A DNA stretch of 64,000 nt from Bacteroidota bacterium (GTDB lineage: Bacteria > Bacteroidota > Bacteroidia > Chitinophagales > Chitinophagaceae): positions 1 to 64,000 of the forward strand of contig VGMN01000008.1 in NCBI GenBank assembly GCA_016866355.1, read 5' to 3'. Under the pieces are notes generated by a model that worked only from the letters and a program-made list of their open reading frames with translations, did not search any database and had not been told where the DNA came from. Of the stretch, positions 18,196 to 27,067 are shown piece by piece. Position numbers and translations under genes: made by a program. Position 1 is the first letter of the stretch. Each line of letters starts with the position of its first letter.

Positions 18196-18945
18196 CTAGT
18201 TCATTTTTTTCTGTAAACTGGAAACTTGTTGCTGTAGATCTGAAACCACATTAGCAAGTTGATTCATATCCCACCGATGTTGTGAATTTGCCTTGGATAT
18301 AACTACCTGTGCTTGCCACATTTCAATCACTTCCTCCGTATTCACGGTGTACGGGTGAAACACAGGATTATCACTTACCAGTGTGAGTTTATCTTTCTGC
18401 TTACCATTCTTCTGAATGCGTTTATACACGATTCCTTCATTGCGAGAGACTACTATACAGGGCGTATCATTTTTCACTGCCTCCAGGTCATTCACCTTTT
18501 CTCCTACAATTACTGAACCGCTGGGAGTCGGCAACATTGAATCTCCAATAATTTCAAAAGCCCTGAAATTTCCTCCTGTCAACATGGGAAGGGTGAAGGT
18601 GTTTAATTCATCTATGAATTCAGGATCGGCATATCCAGCCAAGTATCCTGCAGCTGCTTTAATGGGAACAAAAGGGATTTCAGCAGGACCTGAGGCCATC
18701 TTAATTGCTCTGCGTTGACTCAAGTAGCTAGCCTTTTGATCACTCAGATCTTTCCGGAGCAAATCATCCATGGTCAACTTAAATAAATCACAAACAGCTT
18801 CCAACACCTCATAACGAGGTTCAGCCCTTTCCTCTTCATAAGCGCCTAACAGGGATCTTTTGATATTAAGCTTGGTGGCAAACTCCTCTTGTGTCCAGCC
18901 CCGCTGTTTGCGGAGATACTTTAGATTTTGATTTGAGTAGGACAT
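18196..18945 (-). CDS. XRE-family regulator with S24 (LexA/CI-like) domain
   Basis: 249 residues. An N-terminal helix-turn-helix of the XRE/Cro type occupies about 7-62 (LKYLRKQRGWTQEEFATKL). A LexA-type S24 domain follows, with an Ala-Gly bond in KAAAGYLAGY, the Ser of IIGDSM about 37 residues later and the Lys of IVYKRI about 39 after that. This spacing fits a self-cleaving Ser-Lys dyad. The C-terminal tail (about 215-249) is a short coiled coil (LANVVSDLQQQVSSLQKK). Targets are unknown. It is not the classical LexA, whose HTH is winged. It is convergent with the binding-fold gene and divergent from surE. Confidence 0.85.
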   Translation of the reverse strand: MSYSNQNLKYLRKQRGWTQEEFATKLNIKRSLLGAYEEERAEPRYEVLEAVCDLFKLTMDDLLRKDLSDQKASYLSQRRAIKMASGPAEIPFVPIKAAAGYLAGYADPEFIDELNTFTLPMLTGGNFRAFEIIGDSMLPTPSGSVIVGEKVNDLEAVKNDTPCIVVSRNEGIVYKRIQKNGKQKDKLTLVSDNPVFHPYTVNTEEVIEMWQAQVVISKANSQHRWDMNQLANVVSDLQQQVSSLQKKMN

Positions 18946-19051
18946 GTGACTCTAATTTATTTAGTTGCAAATTACTAATATTTTTAGATTTTCCAAATTT
19001 TTTAGTCCCCATCTTGGTCTGCGCCCAAAAAAAGGGGAGTTTTACATCGTT

Positions 19052-19876
19052 ATGTCAACAAAAAAGTCAAGCCCCCGTACCAGAAACAAAACGGCCAAAG
19101 TAACTGGAAAAGAAAAGCCTATCATCCTGATCACCAATGATGATGGCATAAGTGCGCCCGGAATACGCAATCTGGTGGAAGCAGTAAAAGACATTGGAAA
19201 AATTGTAGTAGTTGCACCCGACAAACCGCAGTCGGGTATGGGACATGCCATAACTATTGGTGAACCGCTGCGTTTGCATAAAACGCATCATTTTGAAGGC
19301 ATTGAATCATATTCTTGTTCAGGAACACCTGTAGATTGTGTGAAGCTGGCAGTAGATAAAGTGCTCCATCGAAAACCAGATCTCTGTGTAAGCGGAATCA
19401 ACCACGGGGCCAACCATAGTATAAATGTAATCTACTCCGGTACCATGTCCGCTGCTGTAGAGGCGGCTATAGAAGACATCCCTTCGGCAGGATTTTCACT
19501 GTTAGATTATAGCATTGAAGCTGATTTCTCCGGAGCACGCTACTACGCTAGACAAGTGGTTGAGTTGATGCTAAAAACTAAATTGGGAAAGCATACCGTA
19601 CTCAACGTGAACATACCTGCCAAGGCCTTAGAATTATTGAAAGGAATTAAACTATGCAGACAAGCTTATGCAAAGTACCAGGAGAACTATGTGCAGCGAA
19701 ATGATCCGCATGGTCGTCAATACTATTGGCTTACGGGTGAATTCCAGAATTTTGACAAAGGAAAAGACACGGACGTATGGGCATTAGCCAACAACTTTAT
19801 CAGTGTGGTACCTGTGCAATATGATTTGACGCATTCCGTTTATCTTAAACAATTAAAGGCAACCTGGAAAAAATGA
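19052..19876 (+). CDS. surE: 5'-nucleotidase SurE
   Basis: Dephosphorylates nucleoside 5'- and 3'-monophosphates, as a survival or stress enzyme. 274 residues from the ATG preceding STKKSS, with a basic, disordered first ~25 residues. Motifs: ITNDDGISAPGI (metal-binding Asp pair), SGTPVDCVKLA and SGINHGANHSINVIYSGTMSAA. A longer version starting 29 codons upstream is rejected because the extra residues are not SurE-like. The stop overlaps the next start by 4 bases (ATGA), so the genes are translationally coupled. Confidence 0.93.
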   Translation: MSTKKSSPRTRNKTAKVTGKEKPIILITNDDGISAPGIRNLVEAVKDIGKIVVVAPDKPQSGMGHAITIGEPLRLHKTHHFEGIESYSCSGTPVDCVKLAVDKVLHRKPDLCVSGINHGANHSINVIYSGTMSAAVEAAIEDIPSAGFSLLDYSIEADFSGARYYARQVVELMLKTKLGKHTVLNVNIPAKALELLKGIKLCRQAYAKYQENYVQRNDPHGRQYYWLTGEFQNFDKGKDTDVWALANNFISVVPVQYDLTHSVYLKQLKATWKK

Positions 19877-20169
19877 TTTTTACAAAAGACAATTTAAAGC
19901 TTGGATTGGTATTGGGTTTTGTAGGCCCCCTGTTAGGACTTCTTTTTCTTTATTATTACTTATATCCTTCGTTTACGCTGCTGGAGTTTTTAGATTCCTT
20001 TTTCCATGAAAATAGATTATTGACTTCTGTTGGTTCGCTTAGCTTGCTGGTCAATGCCATTCTTTTTACTTTTTATGTGAACACGCAGCGAGACCAAACT
20101 GCAAAAGGTATTTTTATCATCACTATTTTTTATGGAATTGGGATTTTATTGCTAAAGCTGTTTAATTAA
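19873..20169 (+). CDS. Small three-helix membrane protein
   Basis: 98 residues with three hydrophobic helices at about 9-30, 50-70 and 78-96, and a short polar loop NTQRDQTAKG between the last two. No known motif. It is locked between surE (4-base overlap) and lpxB (4-base gap), so it is expressed with lipid A synthesis. An envelope role is only suggested by position. Confidence 0.7.
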   Translation: MIFTKDNLKLGLVLGFVGPLLGLLFLYYYLYPSFTLLEFLDSFFHENRLLTSVGSLSLLVNAILFTFYVNTQRDQTAKGIFIITIFYGIGILLLKLFN

Positions 20170-20173
20170 TCGC

Positions 20174-21283
20174 ATGCGCTATTATATCATAGCCGGAGAA
20201 GCCTCAGGTGACCTACATGGAGGCAGATTAATAAAAGCAATTCGAGCATTAGATACAGCAGCAATCATCCAAGCCTGGGGAGGCCCAGAGATGCAGCAAG
20301 CAGGAGCCACTATTGTAAAACATTATAGAGAATTAGCATTCATGGGATTTGCAGAGGTAGTGAAAAATCTACCTGCAATTTTTCGAAATATTCAATTTTG
20401 TAAAAAAGATATCCAAACGTTCCAGCCCGATGTATTGGTGCTGATTGATTATCCTGGATTTAATTTAACTATTGCGCCATGGGCAAAAAAGAAGGGCTAT
20501 AAAATTGCCTACTATATTTCGCCACAGGTTTGGGCCTGGAAAGAAGGCCGCGTAAAAAAAATGAAGTCCTGTATTGATCACTTGATGGCTATTCTACCCT
20601 TTGAAAAAGAGTATTTTCTCAACCGTTGGAACTGGAAAATTGAATACGTTGGCCATCCTTTACTAGAGGCAATCGATCAAGCCCAACAACACCCCCCTAC
20701 TCAACTACCAACCTCACAACCAATTGTAGCGCTGCTGCCTGGAAGTAGAAAACAAGAAATCACGCAAAAACTTCCGCTTATGCTGAAAGTGAGTAGCCAT
20801 TTCAAAGACTACCAATTTGTGGTGGCTAAAGCTCCCGGACTTCCCGAAACATTTTACACTAATTGGGAACAACAATACCCAAACGTATTATTCATTGCTG
20901 GAAAAACATATGATTTATTACGTCAATCACAGGCTGCATTGGTCACTTCAGGAACCGCCACCCTGGAAACGGCATTACTGCAAATACCACAAGTAGTTTG
21001 CTATAAAGGTTCCGCTATATCCTTCGAAATTGGTAAACGTGTAATTAAGATAAAGTACATCTCCTTGGTAAATTTAATATTGGATCAGCCATTAGTGGAA
21101 GAATTGATTCAATACAAACTCACCGTTCCAGCACTCACTGCTTCGCTGGAAAAAATTCTTGCCCCCACTGCGGCTCGACATGCGATACTCGAAGGTTATG
21201 GAAAATTGCGCAGGCTATTACAACAAGAAGAACCTGCTTCAAAAAAAGCAGCCCAATCCATTCATGCATTAGCTAAAAAATAA
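20174..21283 (+). CDS. lpxB: Lipid-A-disaccharide synthase
   Basis: Joins UDP-2,3-diacylglucosamine and lipid X to make the lipid A disaccharide. 369 residues. The N-terminal motif YIIAGEASGDLHGG (4-17) is diagnostic. Also visible are DYPGFN, YYISPQVWAWKEGR and the nucleotide-binding LLPGSRKQEI and SGTATLETAL segments of the GT-B fold. It is the last gene of the surE operon and overlaps the minus-strand 53-residue gene by 11 bases at the 3' ends. Confidence 0.95.
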   Translation: MRYYIIAGEASGDLHGGRLIKAIRALDTAAIIQAWGGPEMQQAGATIVKHYRELAFMGFAEVVKNLPAIFRNIQFCKKDIQTFQPDVLVLIDYPGFNLTIAPWAKKKGYKIAYYISPQVWAWKEGRVKKMKSCIDHLMAILPFEKEYFLNRWNWKIEYVGHPLLEAIDQAQQHPPTQLPTSQPIVALLPGSRKQEITQKLPLMLKVSSHFKDYQFVVAKAPGLPETFYTNWEQQYPNVLFIAGKTYDLLRQSQAALVTSGTATLETALLQIPQVVCYKGSAISFEIGKRVIKIKYISLVNLILDQPLVEELIQYKLTVPALTASLEKILAPTAARHAILEGYGKLRRLLQQEEPASKKAAQSIHALAKK

Positions 21284-21434
21284 GCTTGATAGCCAGGATA
21301 ACCAGGCAAAGCAGAAAAATAAAAAGGCTGATACGATTGATCCCGTGCATATATCCTATCCAAGCAGACTTAGGTCGGGAAGGATCTTTCTTTCGCAAAT
21401 ACAAATACTCAGCTAATTGATTTAAAACACTCAT
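21273..21434 (-). CDS. 53-residue single-pass membrane protein (DUF6728-like)
   Basis: From the ATG downstream of tRNA-Ala: MSVLNQLAEYLYLRKKDP, then SAWIGYMHGINRISL and a hydrophobic helix at about 34-52. The pattern resembles small Bacteroidota proteins I recall as DUF6728; the name is tentative. A longer frame would start inside the tRNA gene and is rejected. The start lies 20 bases after the tRNA 3' end with no promoter between them, so it is probably expressed from the tRNA transcript. Function unknown. Confidence 0.7.
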   Translation of the reverse strand: MSVLNQLAEYLYLRKKDPSRPKSAWIGYMHGINRISLFIFLLCLVILAIKLIF

Positions 21435-21452
21435 AATAGGTGTGAAAATAGT

Positions 21453-21528
<76 letters not shown>

Positions 21529-21536
21529 GAGGGCGG

Positions 21537-21544
21537 CAAATATA
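21537..21544 (-). promoter_or_regulatory. -7 box of tRNA-Ala
   Basis: TATATTTG on the minus strand, a perfect TAnnTTTG match, ends 8 bases before the mature tRNA 5' end. Confidence 0.6.
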
Positions 21545-21554
21545 CCGATATTCC

Positions 21555-22880
21555 TTATTCTCCCCAGATCTGCTCCTTACCATCCAGCCATTTCTTGACT
21601 GCATCGGTAGTGATAGATTTAGGACGCTCGATGGAGAAGCCCAATGCACGATCCCAACACAAACTGGCTAATACTCCTAAGGCACGACTTACTGCAAATA
21701 ACACGGTGTAAAATTCGTACTCCACCATACCATAATGAACTAATAAGGCGCCACTATGTGCATCCACATTAGGCCATGGATTTTTTATTTTACCTAGCTG
21801 TTGTAAAATGGGTGGCACTACTTCATAAATATTCCAAACAGTATTTACCAATTTATCATCAGGCATATGCTTTTTGCCAAATTCCATTTGTGCAGTGAAT
21901 CGAGGATCTGTTTTACGTAATACAGCATGTCCATAACCTGGCACCACTTTACCGGAGTTAAGCGTACTTTTTACATAGTCAACAATTTGCTCTTTGGTTG
22001 GTGCATCTGTATTCAACTCTTTTTGCATCTCAAAAATCCATTTGACCACCTCCTGATTAGCCAGTCCATGTAGAGGCCCTGCCAATCCATTCATTCCAGC
22101 TGCATACGCTAAATAGGGGTCACTCAACGCAGAACCCACCAAGTGTGTAGTATGTGCTGACACATTTCCGCCTTCATGGTCTGCATGAATGGTCATGTAT
22201 AAGCGCATGAGTTCTTTGAAACTCTCATCCCCGTATCCGAGCATGTGTGCAAAATTACCAGCCCAATCTAGGAGACCATTTGGTTGAATATGATCTCCAT
22301 TTTTATATTTTCTACGATAGATATAAGCTGCAATACGAGGCAAGCGAGAGAGCAGTACAATACTATCATCGAATACGGGCAACCAATAATCTTTTTTATT
22401 AATCCCTTCGGAATATCTTTTCTGAAAATAGTTTTCTGTTTGAAGTGCCATCACCCCTACCACAAACATGGTCATCGGATGTGTATTAAGCGGCAATGCA
22501 TCAATGGCTTCAAAGACGTGTGATGGAACATGGCTACGGCGTTGCAACACATTAGTCACATGATTGGCGTCCTCCTCGGTTGGCAATTCGCCAATCATCA
22601 TTAAATAAAATAGTCCTTCTGGTAAGGGCTCACTACCCCCAGGTGCCTTTGGTAATTTAGCTTGTAACTCAGGGATGGAATATCCCCGGAAACGAATTCC
22701 CTCTTGTGCATCCAGCAATGAGGTTTCAGTCACAAGCCCAGTGATACCACGCATACCCTGGTATACCTGAGAAAGTGTCACTTCTCCAACTACTTTATTG
22801 CCGTGCTCTTTAAGTATTTCCTTGATTTCAGCAGACAACGTAGTTGACTTCTCTAAAAATCTGTCCTTCATGATACCCAT
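21555..22880 (-). CDS. gltA: Citrate (Si)-synthase, mitochondrial-type
   Basis: Condenses oxaloacetate and acetyl-CoA in the TCA cycle. 441 residues. Catalytic residues are visible: His271 in GLAGPLHGLANQEV, His318 in VVPGYGHAVLR and Asp373 in NVDAHSGALL. The N-terminal region (YQGMRGITGLV, EGIRFRGYSIPEL) and the overall sequence resemble the eukaryotic mitochondrial enzyme more than the E. coli hexameric type, consistent with a non-NADH-regulated dimer. A second ATG three codons in is an equally good start. The gene stands alone downstream of lptG. Confidence 0.95.
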   Translation of the reverse strand: MGIMKDRFLEKSTTLSAEIKEILKEHGNKVVGEVTLSQVYQGMRGITGLVTETSLLDAQEGIRFRGYSIPELQAKLPKAPGGSEPLPEGLFYLMMIGELPTEEDANHVTNVLQRRSHVPSHVFEAIDALPLNTHPMTMFVVGVMALQTENYFQKRYSEGINKKDYWLPVFDDSIVLLSRLPRIAAYIYRRKYKNGDHIQPNGLLDWAGNFAHMLGYGDESFKELMRLYMTIHADHEGGNVSAHTTHLVGSALSDPYLAYAAGMNGLAGPLHGLANQEVVKWIFEMQKELNTDAPTKEQIVDYVKSTLNSGKVVPGYGHAVLRKTDPRFTAQMEFGKKHMPDDKLVNTVWNIYEVVPPILQQLGKIKNPWPNVDAHSGALLVHYGMVEYEFYTVLFAVSRALGVLASLCWDRALGFSIERPKSITTDAVKKWLDGKEQIWGE

Positions 22881-22978
22881 ATAGCAGCCTTATTTAAACG
22901 TGAAAATGAGATGCTTAAAGTTACGTCAGGGCAGGTGCCGGACAAAAATTAACCCTGTTATAAAAAGCAAAAGATTCT

Positions 22979-24082
22979 CTATTTGGGGGTCGTGCGATAA
23001 AGCCGCAAGGCCACCAGGGAAAAAACCAGGTTGGGCAACCAGGCTGCCAGCAACGGATGCAGGTTTCCCTTTACGGCAAACACGGTAGAAAAGCGGTCAG
23101 ACATGATAAAAAGTGAAGCGATAATAATACCTAAAGCAAGGTGCATCCCACTACCGCCACGAGTTTTCCGGCTGGCAATGGTTACCCCAATCAATGTTAA
23201 CAGGACTACGCTAAAAGCACCAGCAGTACGTTTGTAGCGTTCCACTTTCAAGGTATCCAGTCCTTCAGTTCCTCTTAATTCCTCTCTGCGAATATGCGCC
23301 ACCAATTCAGGTGTACTAAGTTTATCCTTGAGATATTCGTCCCTACGCAATTCTGCCGGATTTAAATGTAGTTGAAGTAACAAGGTGTCGTAAAAACGAA
23401 CTCGTTCACCTACGGAATCAAGATGTCTTTCAGTAGCCTTGTATAATTTCCATCGATTGGTCAAGGTATCCCACATCATGTTTTCAGCTCGAAGGTTATA
23501 TACTAATTGGCCGTTTTTGGTTCGTTCTAAAAAAAGACCTCTGGCGCTTTTACTCACCGTATCATAATCTCTAATTCCCACAAAGGCATTAGTGTCAACG
23601 CGCAGGTAAAAACAATTTATACAATTGGTATAGGTTACATACTTTGAGGGATCATTCCGATCAAGATAGGTGGATTGAAACTGTCCTCTAATTATATTGG
23701 CTTTGGGAATCCAATACCTATTACCCACCCACCACAACATGGCCAATAAAAATCCTCCTATAAAGTAGGGTCTTAAAAACCGATTATAACTGGTTCCACT
23801 AGATAAAATGGCAATGATTTCAGATTGTGTTGCCATTTTTGATGTAAAGAAAATGACAGCAATAAAAACAAAAAGAGGAAAAAGCAGACTCCAGATATGT
23901 GGTATAAAACCAATGTAGTATTGATCAAAAAGTTGTCGGGAGCTTAGCCCTGATTGAACAAAATCATCTGTCTTTTCGCTAATATCCACCGCTACAGCCA
24001 CGGCTGTGAATAACAGCATGCAGAATACAAACGTCACCAGAAACTTTTTAAGAATATACCGATCAAGCTGCTGCATAATCAA
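22979..24082 (-). CDS. lptG: LptF/LptG family permease
   Basis: Inner-membrane half of the LptB2FG ABC transporter that extracts lipopolysaccharide. 367 residues. An N-terminal LDRYILKKFLVTF start is followed by helices at about 11-32, 58-80 and 98-118, a periplasmic beta-jellyroll region (about 125-270) and three C-terminal helices (about 283-365). Bacteroidota encode two such paralogues, so assignment to G over F is tentative. It starts 15 bases after tgt on the same strand. Confidence 0.85.
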   Translation of the reverse strand: MIMQQLDRYILKKFLVTFVFCMLLFTAVAVAVDISEKTDDFVQSGLSSRQLFDQYYIGFIPHIWSLLFPLFVFIAVIFFTSKMATQSEIIAILSSGTSYNRFLRPYFIGGFLLAMLWWVGNRYWIPKANIIRGQFQSTYLDRNDPSKYVTYTNCINCFYLRVDTNAFVGIRDYDTVSKSARGLFLERTKNGQLVYNLRAENMMWDTLTNRWKLYKATERHLDSVGERVRFYDTLLLQLHLNPAELRRDEYLKDKLSTPELVAHIRREELRGTEGLDTLKVERYKRTAGAFSVVLLTLIGVTIASRKTRGGSGMHLALGIIIASLFIMSDRFSTVFAVKGNLHPLLAAWLPNLVFSLVALRLYRTTPK

Positions 24083-24097
24083 AAGTAGGTAAAGAAA

Positions 24098-25237
24098 TCA
24101 GCAACGTTGTTGAAGTTTGACTACCATTTCCTTTTTCCATTGAATAAAGTCTCCAGCAAGAATTCTTCGTCTTGCCTCAGTAACCAGCCATCGGTAAAAA
24201 GCAAGATTATGGATACTGGCAATCGTGTATCCTAAAAATTCTTTTGATTTAATTAAGTGGCGGAGATACGCTTTGCTATAGTATTCGCTAATGGGCGAAT
24301 CAATACCCGTATCCAGTGGTGAAAAATCGGTCTCCCATTTTTTATTGTCAACATTAACAATCCCTTGGGTTGTAAAGAGCATCGCGTTTCTTCCATTCCG
24401 AGTAGGCATAACACAATCAAACATATCAACTCCCAGACTGATACACTCCAAAATATTCCAGGGAGTGCCAACGCCCATGAGGTACCGCGGTTTTTGCGCA
24501 GGTAAATGTTCACAGCACCACCCACAGATATCGTATAACACGGCTTCAGGTTCTCCCACACTCAATCCACCAATAGCATGCCCAACCGCCTCCTTTGCCA
24601 TGCTATATTCACAGGATTGTTTTCGAAGTTCTTTGAAGGAAGCTCCTTGAACAATGGGAAATAAATTTTGTGTATATCCATAACGGGGAGCTGTCTCTTC
24701 AAATCGTTTGAAACAACGATTCAGCCAACGATGTGTTAGCTCCATTGATTTTTTTGCATACTGAAAATCACAATCTCCAGGAGGACACTCGTCAAAAGCC
24801 ATTATGATATCAGCACCAATACTTCGTTGAATATCCATCACTGACTCAGGCGTAAATAAATGTTTACCTCCATCAATATGAGATTGAAATGTAACGCCCT
24901 CTTCATTGATCTTACGCGTTCCCGACAAGGAAAAAACCTGATAACCGCCACTATCCGTAAGGATTGGCCTATCCCACCCCATAAACTGATGCAATCCACC
25001 AGCAGCCTCTAAAACATTCATTCCAGGACGGAGGTAAAGATGATACGTATTACCTAAAATAATTTGAACCTGTACAGATTCACGAAGTTGCTGTTGTGAT
25101 ACGGCTTTCACACTTCCCACCGTGCCAACGGGCATAAAAATGGGGGTAGTAATGGTACCATGATCAGTTTTAATAAGTCCCGCCCGGGCATTTGAACCCG
25201 TATCCGTTTTTTCCAATGTGAATTGTAAGGCCGCCAT
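24098..25237 (-). CDS. tgt: tRNA-guanine transglycosylase
   Basis: Exchanges guanine-34 for preQ1 in GUN-anticodon tRNAs on the way to queuosine. 379 residues from the ATG; a TTG six codons upstream is disfavoured. The acid/base Asp95 (LTDSGGYQVFSLSG) and the nucleophile Asp274 (GVDMFDCVMPTRNGRNA) are present. The usual zinc motif CxCxxC before SRAYLHHL is replaced by DSPISEYYSKAYLRHL (about 313-328), with none of the three Cys; the fourth ligand, His343 in SIHNL, remains. The fold must be stabilised differently, or zinc is not bound. Upstream of lptG in the same operon. Confidence 0.94.
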   Translation of the reverse strand: MAALQFTLEKTDTGSNARAGLIKTDHGTITTPIFMPVGTVGSVKAVSQQQLRESVQVQIILGNTYHLYLRPGMNVLEAAGGLHQFMGWDRPILTDSGGYQVFSLSGTRKINEEGVTFQSHIDGGKHLFTPESVMDIQRSIGADIIMAFDECPPGDCDFQYAKKSMELTHRWLNRCFKRFEETAPRYGYTQNLFPIVQGASFKELRKQSCEYSMAKEAVGHAIGGLSVGEPEAVLYDICGWCCEHLPAQKPRYLMGVGTPWNILECISLGVDMFDCVMPTRNGRNAMLFTTQGIVNVDNKKWETDFSPLDTGIDSPISEYYSKAYLRHLIKSKEFLGYTIASIHNLAFYRWLVTEARRRILAGDFIQWKKEMVVKLQQRC

Positions 25238-25264
25238 TGTTCGCGCAAGATACAAGTATCTTAT

Positions 25265-25272
25265 TATCTTCG
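25265..25272 (+). promoter_or_regulatory. -7 box for the glycosyltransferase gene, near-leaderless
   Basis: TATCTTCG ends 5 bases before the ATG. It lies in the 40-base gap between the divergent tgt and glycosyltransferase starts. Confidence 0.5.
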
Positions 25273-25277
25273 CCGCT

Positions 25278-26399
25278 ATGTTGATGATCGACTGGAGAGA
25301 TTTGCTTTTCTACGCGTTTTCGGCCGCCGCCCTGATTCAATTATTCTACTACACCTGGCTTTTTAGTCAGCTGGCATTTTTTAAAAAGAAAGAAAAACCC
25401 ACGCAACGCCAACACCCAGTATCGGTAGTAATTTGTGCCAGGGATGAAGACGAAAATCTGGCACGCAATCTGCCTGGTGTATTAGTACAGCAATATCCGA
25501 GTAGTAAGGAAGTAGTGGTAGTCAATGACAATTCTGTTGATGATTCAAAATTTATTTTACAGGAATTAAAACGAACTTTTAAAAATCTGCAAATTGTTGA
25601 ACTCACGCAGGAAGCCAAATTAATTGCTGGAAAAAAATATCCGCTCTCCATTGGAATCAGAGAAGCCAATCATGAGATACTCCTACTCACCGACGCTGAC
25701 TGTGTCCCTTCCAGTGAACATTGGATTCAAAAAATGCAAGAAGCCTATGGAGAAAATACTGAGATTGTATTGGGCTACGGAGGTTATCACCGAAGAAAGG
25801 GACTACTCAATAAGTTAATTCGATTTGAAACCTTTCACACAGCACTGCAATACCTTTCTTATGCCTTAGCTGGCATTCCTTATATGGGAGTAGGACGCAA
25901 CCTTTCTTATCGAAAAGACCTTTTTTTACGTAACAAAGGCTTTTCATCTATTAACCATATTCCCAGTGGGGATGATGATTTATTTGTGAATAAATTAGCT
26001 AATAAGTTTAATACAGCTGTAGTAATTGACCGGGAAGCTATCACAAGATCTGTTCCAAAAACCACTTGGGGTAGTTGGCTTAACCAAAAGTCTCGCCACT
26101 ACACAACGGCTAAATATTATAAGCTGCTCCACAAGTTTCTACTAGGGCTCTACTTTATTTCTCAATTTTTATTTTATCCATTATTGGGGATGGCACTTGC
26201 CTTTTGTAGTTGGCAGTGGGTAGCGGGTATTGCAGTTTTAAAATTGCTTCCACAGGCGGTTATTCTTTATAATGCAATGAAAAAGCTAGATGAGAAAGAC
26301 CTCTGGCCTTGGTTTATATTCCTGGATATGTGGATGTTTTTCTATTACCTGCTTTTCTTTCCTGCATTATGGAGAAGGCCAACAAAAAACTGGAATTGA
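25278..26399 (+). CDS. Membrane-anchored family 2 glycosyltransferase
   Basis: 373 residues from the ATG after the -7 box. One N-terminal helix (about 8-32) is followed by a GT-A catalytic domain: VSVVICARDEDENL, VVVVNDNSVDDS, the metal-binding DAD of LLLTDADCVPS, SGDDDLF and the acceptor-side QKSRHY motif (a QxxRW variant). The last ~90 residues contain three or four more helices, the topology of processive or polyprenyl-linked GT2 enzymes. The sugar donor and acceptor are unknown. rsmG starts 1 base after the stop, so the two are co-transcribed. Confidence 0.85.
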   Translation: MLMIDWRDLLFYAFSAAALIQLFYYTWLFSQLAFFKKKEKPTQRQHPVSVVICARDEDENLARNLPGVLVQQYPSSKEVVVVNDNSVDDSKFILQELKRTFKNLQIVELTQEAKLIAGKKYPLSIGIREANHEILLLTDADCVPSSEHWIQKMQEAYGENTEIVLGYGGYHRRKGLLNKLIRFETFHTALQYLSYALAGIPYMGVGRNLSYRKDLFLRNKGFSSINHIPSGDDDLFVNKLANKFNTAVVIDREAITRSVPKTTWGSWLNQKSRHYTTAKYYKLLHKFLLGLYFISQFLFYPLLGMALAFCSWQWVAGIAVLKLLPQAVILYNAMKKLDEKDLWPWFIFLDMWMFFYYLLFFPALWRRPTKNWN

Positions 26400-26400
26400 A

Positions 26401-27066
26401 ATGAGCCCCGCTCCTGATGCAACACATACTGGCGTAGCACTACTTCAACAGTATTTCACTGAATTCAGTCCCACGCAACTTGCACAACTTGAACAACTGG
26501 GACCATTATACAAAGATTGGAATGAAAAAATCAATGTCATCTCTCGTAAGGATATCGATTCACTTTATGAAAGACATGTATTACACTCACTCAGTATTGC
26601 TGCTGTTGGGAATTTTGCAAACGGCAGTACGGTGATCGATATTGGCACAGGCGGCGGTTTCCCCGGAATACCCCTTGCCATATTTTTCCCTGAAGTATCC
26701 TTTCACTTAGTGGATAGCATCGCAAAAAAACTAAAAGTAGTTGAAGCCATAGCCAACACCATTGGCCTTACAAATCTCACCACCCAACATACCCGTGCAG
26801 AAGAAATTAAAAATAGAAAATTTGACTTTGCTGTTTCCAGAGCGGTAGCTCCCCTAAATGAGCTATGGGGTTGGAGTAAGCCACTTCTTCAAACCAAACA
26901 CCGCGTTGCAGGAAATGAATTAGCACCCGGTTTACTCTGTTTAAAAGGCGGTGATTTGGCAGCAGAGATACAAGCCAGCGGAACTAAGCCCAAGCAATTA
27001 CCCCTGACACAACTATTTCCACTGCCGTTTTTCGAAGAGAAATTTTTACTCTACGTGCCTCGCTAG
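26401..27066 (+). CDS. rsmG: 16S rRNA (guanine-527-N7)-methyltransferase RsmG
   Basis: 221 residues from the ATG directly after the glycosyltransferase stop. The SAM-binding motif VIDIGTGGGFPGIPLAI is the RsmG signature. The upstream helix has NVISRKDIDSLYERHVLHSL. Target-side residues include FAVSRAVAPL. Longer in-frame starts lie inside the upstream gene and are rejected. The gene stops one base before the convergent M1 peptidase stop. Confidence 0.94.
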   Translation: MSPAPDATHTGVALLQQYFTEFSPTQLAQLEQLGPLYKDWNEKINVISRKDIDSLYERHVLHSLSIAAVGNFANGSTVIDIGTGGGFPGIPLAIFFPEVSFHLVDSIAKKLKVVEAIANTIGLTNLTTQHTRAEEIKNRKFDFAVSRAVAPLNELWGWSKPLLQTKHRVAGNELAPGLLCLKGGDLAAEIQASGTKPKQLPLTQLFPLPFFEEKFLLYVPR

Positions 27067-27067
27067 T

